NCBI GenBank assembly: GCA_039192165.1
Contig: JBCCXD010000012.1
Coordinates: 31,448-95,447 of the forward strand
DNA length: 64,000 nt
From: Dinoroseobacter sp039192165
GTDB lineage: Bacteria > Pseudomonadota > Alphaproteobacteria > Rhodobacterales > Rhodobacteraceae
Reading direction: 5' to 3'
Of the stretch, positions 42,641 to 51,419 are shown in pieces (position 1 is the first letter of the stretch; every line of letters begins with the position of its first letter). The notes below the pieces were generated by a model that saw only the letters and a list, made by a program, of their open reading frames with translations, did not search any database and was not told the origin of the DNA. The translations under genes and the position numbers were made by a program.

Positions 42641-43168
42641 TTAGTCTAGCACAGAAATGTCATATGGGTCAGCAATCCCTAAAGTTGCAAGAATTGCCAC
42701 TTCCAAAGTCTCCATTCTTTCTGCGTCGGCGTCCGAAATGTGGTCAAAACCCAACAAATGCAATGTTCCATGTACGATCAAATGGGTCACATGGGCTGTT
42801 GCAGAGATCTTCGCGGTTTGTGCCTCTGCCATACATGTTTCATAGGCAATCGCGAGATCTCCAAGTTCGGTCTCCATTTGAGTGTCCGGGTCAGGAAGGC
42901 GCGGCAGCGCGCCCGGGGTCTTGGGCGCGCGGTCTGCAGATGGCCAGCTCAGAACATTGGTTGGTGCGGGTTTACCGCGGAATTCCGCGTTTAAAGCTGC
43001 AATACGCGCGTCGTCGCATCCAAGAAGCGATACTTCGAACGCATCAGGGGACATCCCGAGTTTCGAAAGCGTGGCCGTGATAGCTTCGACAGCAAGTTTG
43101 TCGAGCTTCAGCGCCGTCCACCTGGGATCTTGAAGCGCAATTTCGACACGGGCTTCAGGCCGGGTCAT
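42641..43168 (-). CDS. ybeY: Endoribonuclease YbeY (rRNA maturation)
   Basis: Zinc endoribonuclease for 16S rRNA 3' end maturation and ribosome quality control. Signature HGTLHLLGFDHISDADAERM supplies the three metal histidines; FRGKPAPTNVLSWPS is the other family block. 175 residues from ATG 43168 (MTRPEARVEIAL). The start overlaps the phoH end by 14 bases. Confidence 0.94.
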   Translation of the reverse strand: MTRPEARVEIALQDPRWTALKLDKLAVEAITATLSKLGMSPDAFEVSLLGCDDARIAALNAEFRGKPAPTNVLSWPSADRAPKTPGALPRLPDPDTQMETELGDLAIAYETCMAEAQTAKISATAHVTHLIVHGTLHLLGFDHISDADAERMETLEVAILATLGIADPYDISVLD

Positions 43169-44168
43169 CGGCGGCGTATGCCTCGATAATCCGCGCAACA
43201 AGGGCATGCCGGACCACGTCCTTGGCCGTGAAGTAATTGAAGGACACGCCCTGCACGCCCTTCAAAATGCGCTCCGCATCGCGCAGGCCGGATGTAACCC
43301 CGCGGGGCAAGTCCACTTGTGACCGGTCGCCGGTAATCGCCATGCGTGAGCCTTCACCAAGTCTGGTCAGAAACATCTTCATCTGCATTGTCGTGGCGTT
43401 TTGTGCCTCATCAAGCAGAACAAATGCGTTCGACAGGGTGCGCCCGCGCATGAAGGCAAGCGGTGCAATCTCGATGCGCTTTTCCTCAATCAGCTTGGTG
43501 ACCTGTTTTCCGGGCAAGAAATCGTTGAGCGCGTCGTAAAGCGGCTGCATGTAGGGATCGACCTTGTCCTTCATATCGCCGGGCAAAAATCCCAAGCGTT
43601 CGCCTGCTTCCACGGCAGGACGAGACAGAATGATCCGGTCAACATGTCCCCCCAGAAACATCGACACTCCAACAGCAACTGCGAGATAGGTCTTGCCGGT
43701 GCCCGCGGGCCCGATGCCAAAGGCCAGTTCAGTGTTGAAGAGCGAAGCGACATAGGCTTTTTGCGCTTCGGTGCGGGGCTCGATCGTTTTTTTGCGTGTC
43801 TTGATCTCTATCTGGCCGGGCTTGAACATCTCCATTTGATCGCCGTCCAGACCACCGGGATCCTCTTCAGTGACACCGAGACGGATCAGCCCGTCGATAT
43901 CGCCAGGTTCAGCCGATCGACCTGCTTCCACACGTTGATAGAGCGCATGCAGCACGCTTTCGGTCTTAATCTGCGCATCCGGCTCGCCATAAACGGCCAG
44001 TATGTTGCCACGGCGCAAAATCTGAACGCCCAGCTGATGCTCGATTTGGGCGAGGTTGCGATCGTATTCGCCGCAAAGGTCAATGAGGACCCGGTTGTCA
44101 GGAAATTCGATCAGCCGTTCTTGAGGGGCTGTCGGTGCGGTGGGCGGTGTCGTTGCGCTCAGGGCCAA
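43155..44168 (-). CDS. phoH: PhoH-like ATPase
   Basis: P-loop ATPase of the PhoH/YbeZ family that works with YbeY. Walker A FGIGPAGTGKTYLAVAVG; Walker B AFVLLDEAQNATTMQMKMFL; later MAITGDRSQVDLPRGVTSGL. An N-terminal KH-like extension covers about 1-110. The start is TTG at 44168, supported by GGAG six bases upstream. 337 residues. Confidence 0.94.
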   Translation of the reverse strand: MALSATTPPTAPTAPQERLIEFPDNRVLIDLCGEYDRNLAQIEHQLGVQILRRGNILAVYGEPDAQIKTESVLHALYQRVEAGRSAEPGDIDGLIRLGVTEEDPGGLDGDQMEMFKPGQIEIKTRKKTIEPRTEAQKAYVASLFNTELAFGIGPAGTGKTYLAVAVGVSMFLGGHVDRIILSRPAVEAGERLGFLPGDMKDKVDPYMQPLYDALNDFLPGKQVTKLIEEKRIEIAPLAFMRGRTLSNAFVLLDEAQNATTMQMKMFLTRLGEGSRMAITGDRSQVDLPRGVTSGLRDAERILKGVQGVSFNYFTAKDVVRHALVARIIEAYAADDPA

Positions 44169-44287
44169 GAAGATCTCCGCAAAGGGTTGTGGTCAGAGCG
44201 TGCCAAGGGCGAAGGATTCGGGCAAGCGCGGAGTGCAGGATTTGTGTGCGCTGGCGGAAAAACCACAGCTTCTTGGGGCATAGCCGC

Positions 44288-45601
44288 TCATTCGACGAGA
44301 CGGCCTGCCAGAGAATTGGAGGCACTTTCGATCACATCTACTGAAACAATATCACCACGGGCAGCAAACGGAGCATGCGCGTGCACAGCATGCAGGTATT
44401 CCGATTTCCCAACCATCTGTCCCTCCAGACGCCCGGGTTTTTCGAAAAGCACTTTCACCCGGCGCCCGACCATACGGTCCTGAACCGTGCGTTGTTGCCG
44501 GGTCAGCAACGCCTGCAACTCCTGCAGCCGCGCATTTGCAAGGTCCGGGTCGACCTCCGGTTTTTCAGCAGCCGGCGTGCCCGGACGGGCGGAGTATTTG
44601 AACGAATAGGCCTGGCCGTATTCAACCTGTTCTACCAGCGCCATCGTATCGGCGAAATCCTGGTCTGTTTCCCCAGGGAAGCCTACGATGAAGTCGCCCG
44701 ACAACAGCAGGTCAGGCCGTGCGGCCCGGATCCGCTCGATCAGCCGGATATAGCTTTCGGCCGTGTGCTTGCGGTTCATGGCCTTCAAAATGCGGTCAGA
44801 CCCCGATTGCACCGGCAGGTGCAGATAAGGCATGAGTTTTTCGCACTCGCCATGCGCCGCGATGAGTGCGTCATCCATGTCGTTGGGGTGCGACGTGGTA
44901 AAACGAATACGCTCCAGCCCGTCGATTGCGTTCAGCTCCCAGATCAAGCCGGCGAGGCCATTTTCATGACCGTGATAGGCATTGACGTTTTGCCCGAGCA
45001 ACGTGACTTCCCGCACGCCGCGTTCCACCAGATCGCGCGCTTCGGCCAGGACGCGAGCGGCCGGCCGGCTGAGCTCAGCCCCGCGCGTATACGGGACAAC
45101 GCAGAAGGCGCAGAACTTGTCGCAGCCTTCCTGTACCGTCAAGAAAGCCGTTGGGCCCCGTTTTGCTTTTGGGCGTTCGTTCAGGTGGTCGAACTTATCC
45201 TCTTCCGGAAAATCGGTATCCAGCGCTTTAACGCCGGCCTGCGCCTTTGCCGCAAGGTCCGGGAGCCGGTGATACGCCTGAGGTCCAACCACCAAGTCGA
45301 CCAGTGGCTGACGGCGCATAATTTCATCGCCCTCCGCCTGCGCGACACAGCCTGCGACGCCAATTTTCAGGTCCGGCTTTTCAGCTTTTAGCGGCTTAAA
45401 CCGGCCAAGTTCAGAATAGACCTTCTCTGCCGCTTTTTCGCGAATATGGCAGGTGTTCAGAAGGATCATATCGGCGTCGTCGGCGCGATTGGTCTGCACA
45501 TATCCCTCGCCGCCCAGAGCTTCTGCCATACGCTCGCTGTCATAGACGTTCATCTGACAGCCATAGGTCTTGATATAGAGCTTCTTGGGATTGGCCATCA
45601 T
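44288..45601 (-). CDS. miaB: tRNA-2-methylthio-N6-dimethylallyladenosine synthase
   Basis: Radical-SAM methylthiotransferase acting on A37 of tRNA. An N-terminal UPF0004 domain (KKLYIKTYGCQMNVYDSERM, LNTCHIREKAAEKVYSELGR) and the radical-SAM cysteines in EGCDKFCAFCVVPYTRG. A C-terminal TRAM domain carries VKVLFEKPGRLEGQMVGKS. 437 residues from the double ATG at 45601/45598; AGGGGG precedes it. The frame continues upstream without similarity. Divergent from the next gene. Confidence 0.96.
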   Translation of the reverse strand: MMANPKKLYIKTYGCQMNVYDSERMAEALGGEGYVQTNRADDADMILLNTCHIREKAAEKVYSELGRFKPLKAEKPDLKIGVAGCVAQAEGDEIMRRQPLVDLVVGPQAYHRLPDLAAKAQAGVKALDTDFPEEDKFDHLNERPKAKRGPTAFLTVQEGCDKFCAFCVVPYTRGAELSRPAARVLAEARDLVERGVREVTLLGQNVNAYHGHENGLAGLIWELNAIDGLERIRFTTSHPNDMDDALIAAHGECEKLMPYLHLPVQSGSDRILKAMNRKHTAESYIRLIERIRAARPDLLLSGDFIVGFPGETDQDFADTMALVEQVEYGQAYSFKYSARPGTPAAEKPEVDPDLANARLQELQALLTRQQRTVQDRMVGRRVKVLFEKPGRLEGQMVGKSEYLHAVHAHAPFAARGDIVSVDVIESASNSLAGRLVE

Positions 45602-45696
45602 GGCCCCCTGAACTAAAGGAAAAGGTGTATCGGGCGCGTATCTACACAACGGCAGAGGGCGTTGCAATCGTGCGGGTAATCGGGAAGGGTCCCACG

Positions 45697-46587
45697 ATGA
45701 AGACCTGTCAGGCGACACGGCCATTGCGCACTGCAAACCTTGATGAGTTCCTGCGCCAAGGCAAACCCATGCTGACGCGCGGGCCTGTGGCGCTAATCTT
45801 TGCCGAGGACGGTGTGGAGCTGGCCTCCACGCTGCAACACCACCTCGACAAAGGCTTCCGCGAGACCGTGCTGTTCGGCGCGGGCGCGCTGCCCTTGCCC
45901 GAAACGCTTGCAGGCCAGGTGCACCGCGTTGATTTTCAAGTCAGTGGTCGTGCATCCGTGGCCGAGGTGGTAACCCGGGTGTCCGTTGAAGCACCCGGGA
46001 CATGGTTCTATTGGGGGTATAACGCGGAGTACCTGTTTTACCCGTTTGCCGAGACCCGGTCAGTTGGTGAGCTGTTGGCTTTCCATGCCGAAGAACGGCG
46101 AGATGCGATGGTCACCTACGTCATTGATCTTTATGCCGGTGATTTGGCTGCAACGCCGACCGGTGTCGCCCGGGACGACGCGTTTTTCGACCGGATTGGC
46201 TATTTCTCACTCGACCGGCACGGCGAAGGAAATGAACGACTCGAGCGACAGCATGACATCTACGGTGGTTTGCGCTGGCGATTTGAGGAACATGTATCAC
46301 CGGAACTGCGGCGGATAGATCGCGTGGGGCTCTTTCGTGCGAAACCCGGCCTTGAGTTGCGAGAAGACTTCACCTTCTCGGATCCCGAGTACAACACCAT
46401 TGCCTGTAAGTGGCACCACAACCTGACCGCAGCAGTCTGTTCGTTCAAGGCGGCCAAAGCGCTAAAGGCCAATCCTGGCAGCACTCACGCAATAGACAGT
46501 TTTCGCTGGCAAAACTCTGTGCCCTTCAAATGGTCATCTGCGCAGTTGCTGGAGCTTGGATTCATCGAACCTGGTCAGTGGTTCTGA
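45697..46587 (+). CDS. Conserved protein of unknown function, possibly glycosyltransferase-like
   Basis: 296 residues from ATG 45697, which has GGGAAGGG seven bases upstream; the frame extends to 45625 but lacks such a site. No signal peptide or membrane segments. ALIFAEDGVELASTLQHHLD near the start resembles the first strand and helix of GT-A folds. It ends with the compact motif SFRWQNSVPFKWSSAQLLEL. I have a weak memory of similar Rhodobacterales proteins labelled family 2 glycosyltransferase, but no DxD donor motif is clear (DLYAGD is the nearest). Single gene, divergent from miaB. Confidence 0.55.
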   Translation: MKTCQATRPLRTANLDEFLRQGKPMLTRGPVALIFAEDGVELASTLQHHLDKGFRETVLFGAGALPLPETLAGQVHRVDFQVSGRASVAEVVTRVSVEAPGTWFYWGYNAEYLFYPFAETRSVGELLAFHAEERRDAMVTYVIDLYAGDLAATPTGVARDDAFFDRIGYFSLDRHGEGNERLERQHDIYGGLRWRFEEHVSPELRRIDRVGLFRAKPGLELREDFTFSDPEYNTIACKWHHNLTAAVCSFKAAKALKANPGSTHAIDSFRWQNSVPFKWSSAQLLELGFIEPGQWF

Positions 46588-46626
46588 GGGCTCTTTGGGT
46601 TGATCTGATCGATACGAAGACTTAGA

Positions 46627-46664
46627 CCGGTTGCAACGGGTGCTTGCCCGAAACCGGAGATTTT
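46627..46664 (+). terminator. Probable terminator after the glycosyltransferase-like gene
   Basis: Outer arms CCGGTT / AACCGG (46627-46632, 46652-46657) and inner arms CGGG / CCCG, followed by AGATTTT. About 40 bases after the stop. Confidence 0.5.
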
Positions 46665-46688
46665 ATGCAAGAGATTGCATCGCGCATC

Positions 46689-46710
46689 TGAACTCCCGTG
46701 GAGGAGTTCA
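46689..46710. promoter_or_regulatory. Inverted repeat TGAACTCC / GGAGTTCA upstream of yjhX-like gene
   Basis: Perfect eight-base arms with a six-base spacer, 67 bases before the yjhX-like ATG. A plausible operator for autoregulation of the toxin-antitoxin-like pair; inferred. Confidence 0.4.
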
Positions 46711-46776
46711 TGAATACGGTCTCGCTGCGCTGACGCCAGCGGGACGCTCTTGCTGACTAAACTTCCGAGATGACTC

Positions 46777-47034
46777 ATGAACATTTCCAAACAGGACCAG
46801 AGGGTTCTGCATGTCCTCGCGCAAGGTGGGGCAATTCAGTTCGAACGCAGCGATAATGGGAAAGTACGTCGCGTGATGTGCGTGACCCGAGATGGCCACG
46901 TGCTGAGCGATTGTACCTTGACCGTTTTTGAAAGGCTCCGCAGGCGCCGATTGATCCGATCGCACGGGGGGCGCCCCTATCGCATTACCCGCCAAGGGTT
47001 GGCGTCAGTGCGCGCTCAACTCGACAACCGTTAG
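46777..47034 (+). CDS. yjhX: YjhX/TopAI family protein (UPF0386), putative toxin
   Basis: 85 residues matching the UPF0386 pattern throughout: MNISKQDQRVLHVLAQGGAI, TRDGHVLSDCTLTVFERLRR, and GGRPYRITRQGLASVRAQLD. In E. coli, YjhX (TopAI) is reported to inhibit DNA topoisomerase I and to be neutralised by the GNAT-fold protein YjhQ. Here a GNAT gene follows nine bases downstream with AGGAGG overlapping this stop, which mirrors the toxin-antitoxin pairing. Chromosomal homologues may have other roles. Confidence 0.85.
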   Translation: MNISKQDQRVLHVLAQGGAIQFERSDNGKVRRVMCVTRDGHVLSDCTLTVFERLRRRRLIRSHGGRPYRITRQGLASVRAQLDNR

Positions 47035-47043
47035 GAGGTTCAT

Positions 47044-47526
47044 ATGCAACATCTCGAAATCTCAAAGATCCGACCGGATGATCTTCCTCCATTGGGTTCA
47101 ATAATCCGCGATACAGACTTATTTCCACCCGAGATGCTTGCCGATCTCGTGGCCGAGGGGCAGGCGGAGGGCCATGTCTGTCTGACAGCGCGGCTTCAGG
47201 GCGATATCCTCGGATTTGTCTTGGCGCAACCCGAGCCATTGACCGATGGCACGTGGAATATGCGAGCCCTTGCCGTCGCCCCTTCGAGCCAGGCACGTGG
47301 TGTTGGAAAAGCGCTGGTCGCTGCGGCTGAGAAGACCCTTTCAGAGGCGCAGCACCGGTTGCTTCTTGTCGACACCTCGGGGACATCCGATTTTTCCAAG
47401 ACGCGCGCGTTTTATCGGGCTGTGGGATATCACAAGGTTGCCGAAATCGAGGATTTTTGGCGAGAAGGGGACGCAAAGATAACTTTTGCTAAGGTCCTGA
47501 ATGGATCGGATCAGGTCAGGCTATAG
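47044..47526 (+). CDS. GNAT acetyltransferase, candidate partner of YjhX
   Basis: 160 residues with one GNAT domain. Acetyl-CoA loop SSQARGVGKALVAAAEKTL (RxxGxG/A type); strand MRALAVAPSS; C-terminal TRAFYRAVGYHKVAEIEDFW. AGGAGG is placed five to eight bases before the ATG and overlaps the yjhX stop, so the two genes are coupled. By position it may be the YjhQ-like antitoxin, but it could equally be an ordinary acetyltransferase. Confidence 0.8.
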   Translation: MQHLEISKIRPDDLPPLGSIIRDTDLFPPEMLADLVAEGQAEGHVCLTARLQGDILGFVLAQPEPLTDGTWNMRALAVAPSSQARGVGKALVAAAEKTLSEAQHRLLLVDTSGTSDFSKTRAFYRAVGYHKVAEIEDFWREGDAKITFAKVLNGSDQVRL

Positions 47527-47568
47527 TCCGCCCCTTGACCCTCCGATCTGCATTTGCGAACTCCCGCC

Positions 47569-48291
47569 ATGATGAGCGGGACCCCAAAAAATGCACCTGA
47601 AGGTGCGCCGTGGCGCAATTTCTACGGCAGGCGCAAAGGCAAACACCTGCGCGCCTCGCAGGAAGCCTATCTGTCCGAAGACCTTGCCGCACTATCGCCC
47701 GGGCCGGTCAACTGGGAGGAGAACCCGGAACGGACGCCCCTCGATCTTCGAGGGTTATTTGGCGACCGGCCTGTTTGGCTTGAGGTCGGGTTTGGCGGAG
47801 GCGAGCACATGGTTCATCAGGCTGGCCTTTACAGAGAGGTCGGTATCATAGGCTGCGAGCCGTACATAAACGGTGTGGCAATGCTTATCGGGAAGATCAG
47901 AAAGTCTCGGCTTGGGAATCTGGCAGTCCATCCCGGGGATGCGCGCGATCTGATGGATGTTTTGCCCGAAAACTCGGTGGCGAAAGCGTTTCTGCTGTAT
48001 CCCGATCCCTGGCCGAAAAAGCGGCACCATCGCCGCCGCTTTGTTACAGCGGAGCATCTTGAGCCCCTCGCGCGGGTTCTGAAGGCTGGTGCTGAGTTCC
48101 GTATCGCAACCGACATTTCGGACTACGTTCGGCAAGCTCTCGAGGAAGTCCCCCGTGCTGGTTTCGAGTGGCAAGCCAACGACCCTCAAGACTGGCGCAA
48201 GCCGTGGGATGACTGGATCTCGACCCGCTATGAACAAAAGGCGCTGCGCGAGGGACGCACACCGCACTACTTGACCTTCATCAGACGGTGA
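47569..48291 (+). CDS. trmB: tRNA (guanine-N7-)-methyltransferase
   Basis: Methylates G46 of tRNA. The N-terminus has WRNFYGRRKGKHLRASQ. Class I SAM motif LEVGFGGGEHMVHQA; catalytic region LLYPDPWPKKRHHRRRFVTA; end TRYEQKALREGRTPHYLTFI. About 240 residues. ATGATG at 47569/47572 is the likely start; no strong ribosome site was seen, and an in-frame TTG lies at 47554. Confidence 0.94.
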   Translation: MMSGTPKNAPEGAPWRNFYGRRKGKHLRASQEAYLSEDLAALSPGPVNWEENPERTPLDLRGLFGDRPVWLEVGFGGGEHMVHQAGLYREVGIIGCEPYINGVAMLIGKIRKSRLGNLAVHPGDARDLMDVLPENSVAKAFLLYPDPWPKKRHHRRRFVTAEHLEPLARVLKAGAEFRIATDISDYVRQALEEVPRAGFEWQANDPQDWRKPWDDWISTRYEQKALREGRTPHYLTFIRR

Positions 48292-48373
48292 GAGGGGCGG
48301 GGTTTATTTGGTGTGGACGCTCTTGGGTGTGTCCGCTAACAGTCGCTGCACTCTCAGTTTTGCAGGAGGACCA

Positions 48374-49726
48374 ATGTCCGGCCACGGTGATCCACTTCCT
48401 ATGACGGCGCATAAGGCACAGGCGCTGACTGGCACTGCGGAGGTTCCGGGCGACAAATCCGTGTCGCATCGGGCTTTGATCCTTGGCGCACTCGCGGTTG
48501 GGGAGACCAAGATCACCGGTTTGCTAGAGGGGCAGGACGTGCTCGACACTGCAAATGCGATGCGGGCGCTTGGCGCCGAGGTGACCCAGCATGGCCCTGG
48601 ATCATGGTCCGTGCACGGGGTCGGCGTCGGCGGCTTCCGCGAACCTGAGGATGTGATCGATTGCGGAAATTCAGGGACCGGCGTGCGCTTGATCATGGGC
48701 GCGCTGGCAACCACTCCTGTGACGGCCACATTCACAGGCGACGCGTCCCTCCGCAAGCGTCCAATGGGGCGCGTGACGGACCCCTTATCTATGTTTGGAA
48801 CCCAAACTGTGGGGCGCACGGGTGGCAGGTTGCCTATGACTATGGTTGGGGCTGAGGACCCGGTTCCAGTGCTTTACGAAGTGCCCGTTCCGTCGGCGCA
48901 AGTAAAGTCTGCGATCTTGCTTGCTGGCTTGAATGCACCCGGACAAACTGTTGTTTATGAAGCAGAAGTTACCCGGGACCATACAGAGCGGATGTTGCGC
49001 AGTTTTGGCGCGGACCTGAGGGTCGAGCCTGCGCAGAAAGGGCATACGATCACTCTCACCGGGCAGCCGGAGTTGGTGGCACAGACCATTGCTGTACCGC
49101 GCGACCCCAGTTCGGCGGCTTTTCCGGTTTGCGCGGCGCTTATTGTTAAGGGTTCGGATGTGCTTGTGCCAGGGATCGGGCTCAATCCGACGCGGGCTGG
49201 GCTGTTCGAGACACTGCGTGAGATGGGCGCGGACTTAACTTACGAAAATGAACGGGTTGAGGGCGGCGAGCCGGTTGCGGATATCCGGGCGCGTTTTTCA
49301 GATAAAATGAAGGGTGTTGAGGTGCCGCCTGAGCGTGCGCCTTCCATGATAGATGAATACCCGATCCTTTCGGTGGTTGCCGCCAACGCAGAGGGCAAAA
49401 CAGTGATGCGGGGTGTCAAGGAGCTGCGGGTCAAGGAAAGCGATCGGATCGACGCAATGGCGCGTGGGTTGGAGGCCTGCGGCGTGAAGGTCGAAGAGGA
49501 CGAAGACGTTCTGGTGGTCCACGGAGGTGGGGCTGGATCCGTGGAGGGCGGCGCGACCTGCGAAAGCCGGTTGGACCATCGTATCGCCATGAGCTTGCTC
49601 ATTTGCGGAATGGCGTCCGAGAAGCCGGTTTCGGTGGACGACGCCGGCCCAATCGCAACCAGTTTTCCGATCTTCGAACCATTGATGGAGGAACTTGGCG
49701 CCAAGCTGGAGCGCGGCGGAGGATGA
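48374..49726 (+). CDS. aroA: 3-phosphoshikimate 1-carboxyvinyltransferase (EPSP synthase, class II-like)
   Basis: Sixth step of the shikimate pathway. Blocks: VPGDKSVSHRALILGALAVG, CGNSGTGVRLIMGALATTPV, DASLRKRPMGRVTDPLSMFG, DPSSAAFPVCAAL, RVKESDRIDAMARGLEACG and DHRIAMSLLICG. The wording RKRPMGRV matches the class II group. The phosphoenolpyruvate-site motif is GNSGTG, with glycine where the glyphosate-tolerant CP4 enzyme has alanine. ATG 48374 has AGGAGGA directly upstream; the 22 codons before it are dropped. Coupled to the next gene by ATGA. Confidence 0.96.
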   Translation: MSGHGDPLPMTAHKAQALTGTAEVPGDKSVSHRALILGALAVGETKITGLLEGQDVLDTANAMRALGAEVTQHGPGSWSVHGVGVGGFREPEDVIDCGNSGTGVRLIMGALATTPVTATFTGDASLRKRPMGRVTDPLSMFGTQTVGRTGGRLPMTMVGAEDPVPVLYEVPVPSAQVKSAILLAGLNAPGQTVVYEAEVTRDHTERMLRSFGADLRVEPAQKGHTITLTGQPELVAQTIAVPRDPSSAAFPVCAALIVKGSDVLVPGIGLNPTRAGLFETLREMGADLTYENERVEGGEPVADIRARFSDKMKGVEVPPERAPSMIDEYPILSVVAANAEGKTVMRGVKELRVKESDRIDAMARGLEACGVKVEEDEDVLVVHGGGAGSVEGGATCESRLDHRIAMSLLICGMASEKPVSVDDAGPIATSFPIFEPLMEELGAKLERGGG

Positions 49727-50127
49727 CGGCATCGGGCAGCTGTCTGTGCGGTAGGGTCCGCTACAGCGTTGAGGGCCCATTGCGCCCTGTGATCGCCTGT
49801 CATTGCACGCAATGCCGAAAAACCAGCGGACATCACGTTGCCGCAACATCGGCGCTGCGCGATTGCGTGAGGATTGAAGGCGATGTGGCATGGTTTGCCT
49901 CGTCACCGACAGCGCGCAGGGGGTTTTGCTGCACTTGTGGATCCAATCTTTTCTGGGACGGTCCGGGAGCGCATCTGTCCATTTTCGCCGGTTCACTCGA
50001 TGTTCATTCTGACCTGCGCATTGCGGGCCATATCTACTGTACAGACAAAGGTGCCTATTACGACATAGCCGACGGGTTGCCGCAGCGGACGCAAGACGAT
50101 CCCAAGCTTACAAAACAGGTACCATGA
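49723..50127 (+). CDS. GFA (CENP-V) family zinc protein
   Basis: 134 residues of a glutathione-dependent formaldehyde-activating-like fold. Zinc cysteines: SCLCGRVRY, CHCTQCRKTSGHHV and GFCCTCGSNLFWD. The family is widespread and mostly uncharacterised; the formaldehyde link is historical and not assured. It sits between aroA and cmk with ATGA overlaps at both ends, so it is translated within that operon although it has no obvious link to either pathway. Confidence 0.9.
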   Translation: MTASGSCLCGRVRYSVEGPLRPVIACHCTQCRKTSGHHVAATSALRDCVRIEGDVAWFASSPTARRGFCCTCGSNLFWDGPGAHLSIFAGSLDVHSDLRIAGHIYCTDKGAYYDIADGLPQRTQDDPKLTKQVP

Positions 50128-50753
50128 GTTTTACGGTTGCAATTGACGGACCGGCGGCTGCGGGCAAAGGAACGATCGCGCGTGCGATTGCCGAGCGCTT
50201 CGGGCTCGCTCATCTCGATACGGGGTTGTTATATCGCGCGGCCGCGCGACGTGTGCTGGACGGGGCGAGCGCGGAAAACGCAGCGCGCGGACTAAGGCCT
50301 GAGGATCTTGCACGGGATGATCTTCGCAGCGCAGAAGTTGGTCAGCAGGCAAGTCAGGTGGCCGCGCTTCCCGAGGTGCGCGCGGCGTTGCTGGATTTTC
50401 AACGCGCATTTGCGCAACGAGCAGGTGGCGCAGTCCTCGACGGTCGTGACATCGGCACAGTAATCTGCCCCGAGGCTCAGGTGAAATTATTCGTAACTGC
50501 TTCGGATGACGTGCGGGCCATGCGGAGGCACGCTGAGCTCTCAAAACAGGGGAGCAAAATGAGCCTTCAGGACGTGCTTGCTGATCTCCACGCGCGGGAT
50601 GCCCGAGACGCGGCCCGTGCTGATGCCCCAATGCTTGTCGCTGAGGGTGCGACCGTTCTGGACACATCCGAAATGTCCGTTTCGGAGGCCATTCATAGAG
50701 CTTTGGCAATCACCTCAGAAGAAATGCAGAATTGCGGATTTGCATCACCTTAA
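50124..50753 (+). CDS. cmk: Cytidylate kinase
   Basis: Phosphorylates CMP and dCMP. P-loop VAIDGPAAAGKGTIARAIAE; nucleotide region HLDTGLLYRAAARRVLDGA; DGRDIGTVICPEAQVKLFVT; RDARDAARADAPM. 209 residues, usual for the family. Overlaps the GFA gene by four bases. Followed by an AT-richer gap with T runs before the H-NS gene. Confidence 0.96.
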   Translation: MSFTVAIDGPAAAGKGTIARAIAERFGLAHLDTGLLYRAAARRVLDGASAENAARGLRPEDLARDDLRSAEVGQQASQVAALPEVRAALLDFQRAFAQRAGGAVLDGRDIGTVICPEAQVKLFVTASDDVRAMRRHAELSKQGSKMSLQDVLADLHARDARDAARADAPMLVAEGATVLDTSEMSVSEAIHRALAITSEEMQNCGFASP

Positions 50754-50836
50754 AAAGAATACTTTTTCATTTAATTGCAAGCCAACTCCAAGCGTGCTTT
50801 TTAGTCTTTTAGTTTTTGTTAAGGGAGGCGAAAGGC

Positions 50837-51181
50837 ATGGCTAAGAAACCCAAAGCACAACCTAAAATTGATTTAAGCATGATGTCTATGAGCGAGCTGG
50901 ACAAGCTGGCGTCTGATATCCGAAAAGCTAAAATCAGTCTTGAGAAACAACGCATAAAAGACGCACGTGACGCTATGGAAAAGGCGGCGCGAGAATTTGG
51001 CATGAGTGTTTCTGAGGTACTTGGTAAGGCCTCATCGTCGAAAAAAACCGGCGCAAGCGCGCCTGCAAAGTACCGCAACCCTGAGGATGCATCGCAAACA
51101 TGGTCCGGTCGCGGTCGTCAGCCGGGATGGTACAAAAAAGCGGTTGAGGGCGGCGCGGCGCCAAAAAGCCTCGAGATATGA
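50837..51181 (+). CDS. H-NS/HvrA family nucleoid protein
   Basis: 114 residues. N-terminal coiled-coil oligomerisation part (MSMSELDKLASDIRKAKISL, KDARDAMEKAAREFG). C-terminal DNA-binding motif YRNPEDASQTWSGRGRQPGW, the minor-groove-binding pattern of H-NS, with PGWYKKAVE after it. In Rhodobacter, HvrA-type members modulate light and redox genes. ATG 50837 has GGGAGG eight bases upstream, so the in-frame start at 50816 is rejected. Its own terminator follows. Confidence 0.9.
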   Translation: MAKKPKAQPKIDLSMMSMSELDKLASDIRKAKISLEKQRIKDARDAMEKAAREFGMSVSEVLGKASSSKKTGASAPAKYRNPEDASQTWSGRGRQPGWYKKAVEGGAAPKSLEI

Positions 51182-51207
51182 GCCAAAACCTGCGGATGTA
51201 GCGCTCA

Positions 51208-51238
51208 GAACGGGTTGCAACAGAGCAGCCCGTTCTTT
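51208..51238 (+). terminator. Terminator after the H-NS gene
   Basis: Eleven-base stem (GAACGGG / CCCGTTC core plus four inner pairs, one G-U) with a six-base loop, followed by TTTAT. Confidence 0.75.
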
Positions 51239-51419
51239 ATATCGCGCGCATCGAGCAGATGGCAGTTGCTGGTCGCATGCAGCAAATAGGGGTCGAGCGG
51301 TATGCTTCGGCCCTTGTTGGCTTTAAATGATGCATCAGTAGAGCCAGTAATCAGACCCTACAGACCGGTGGACACAACCACTCGGCCAGAAAAATGTTGT
51401 AAAGGAAATACGAGACCAA

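Noticed and set aside
48374..49726. Glyphosate-tolerant CP4-type EPSP synthase
   Set aside because: Overall class II look, but the key position is Gly (GNSGTG) rather than the tolerant Ala.
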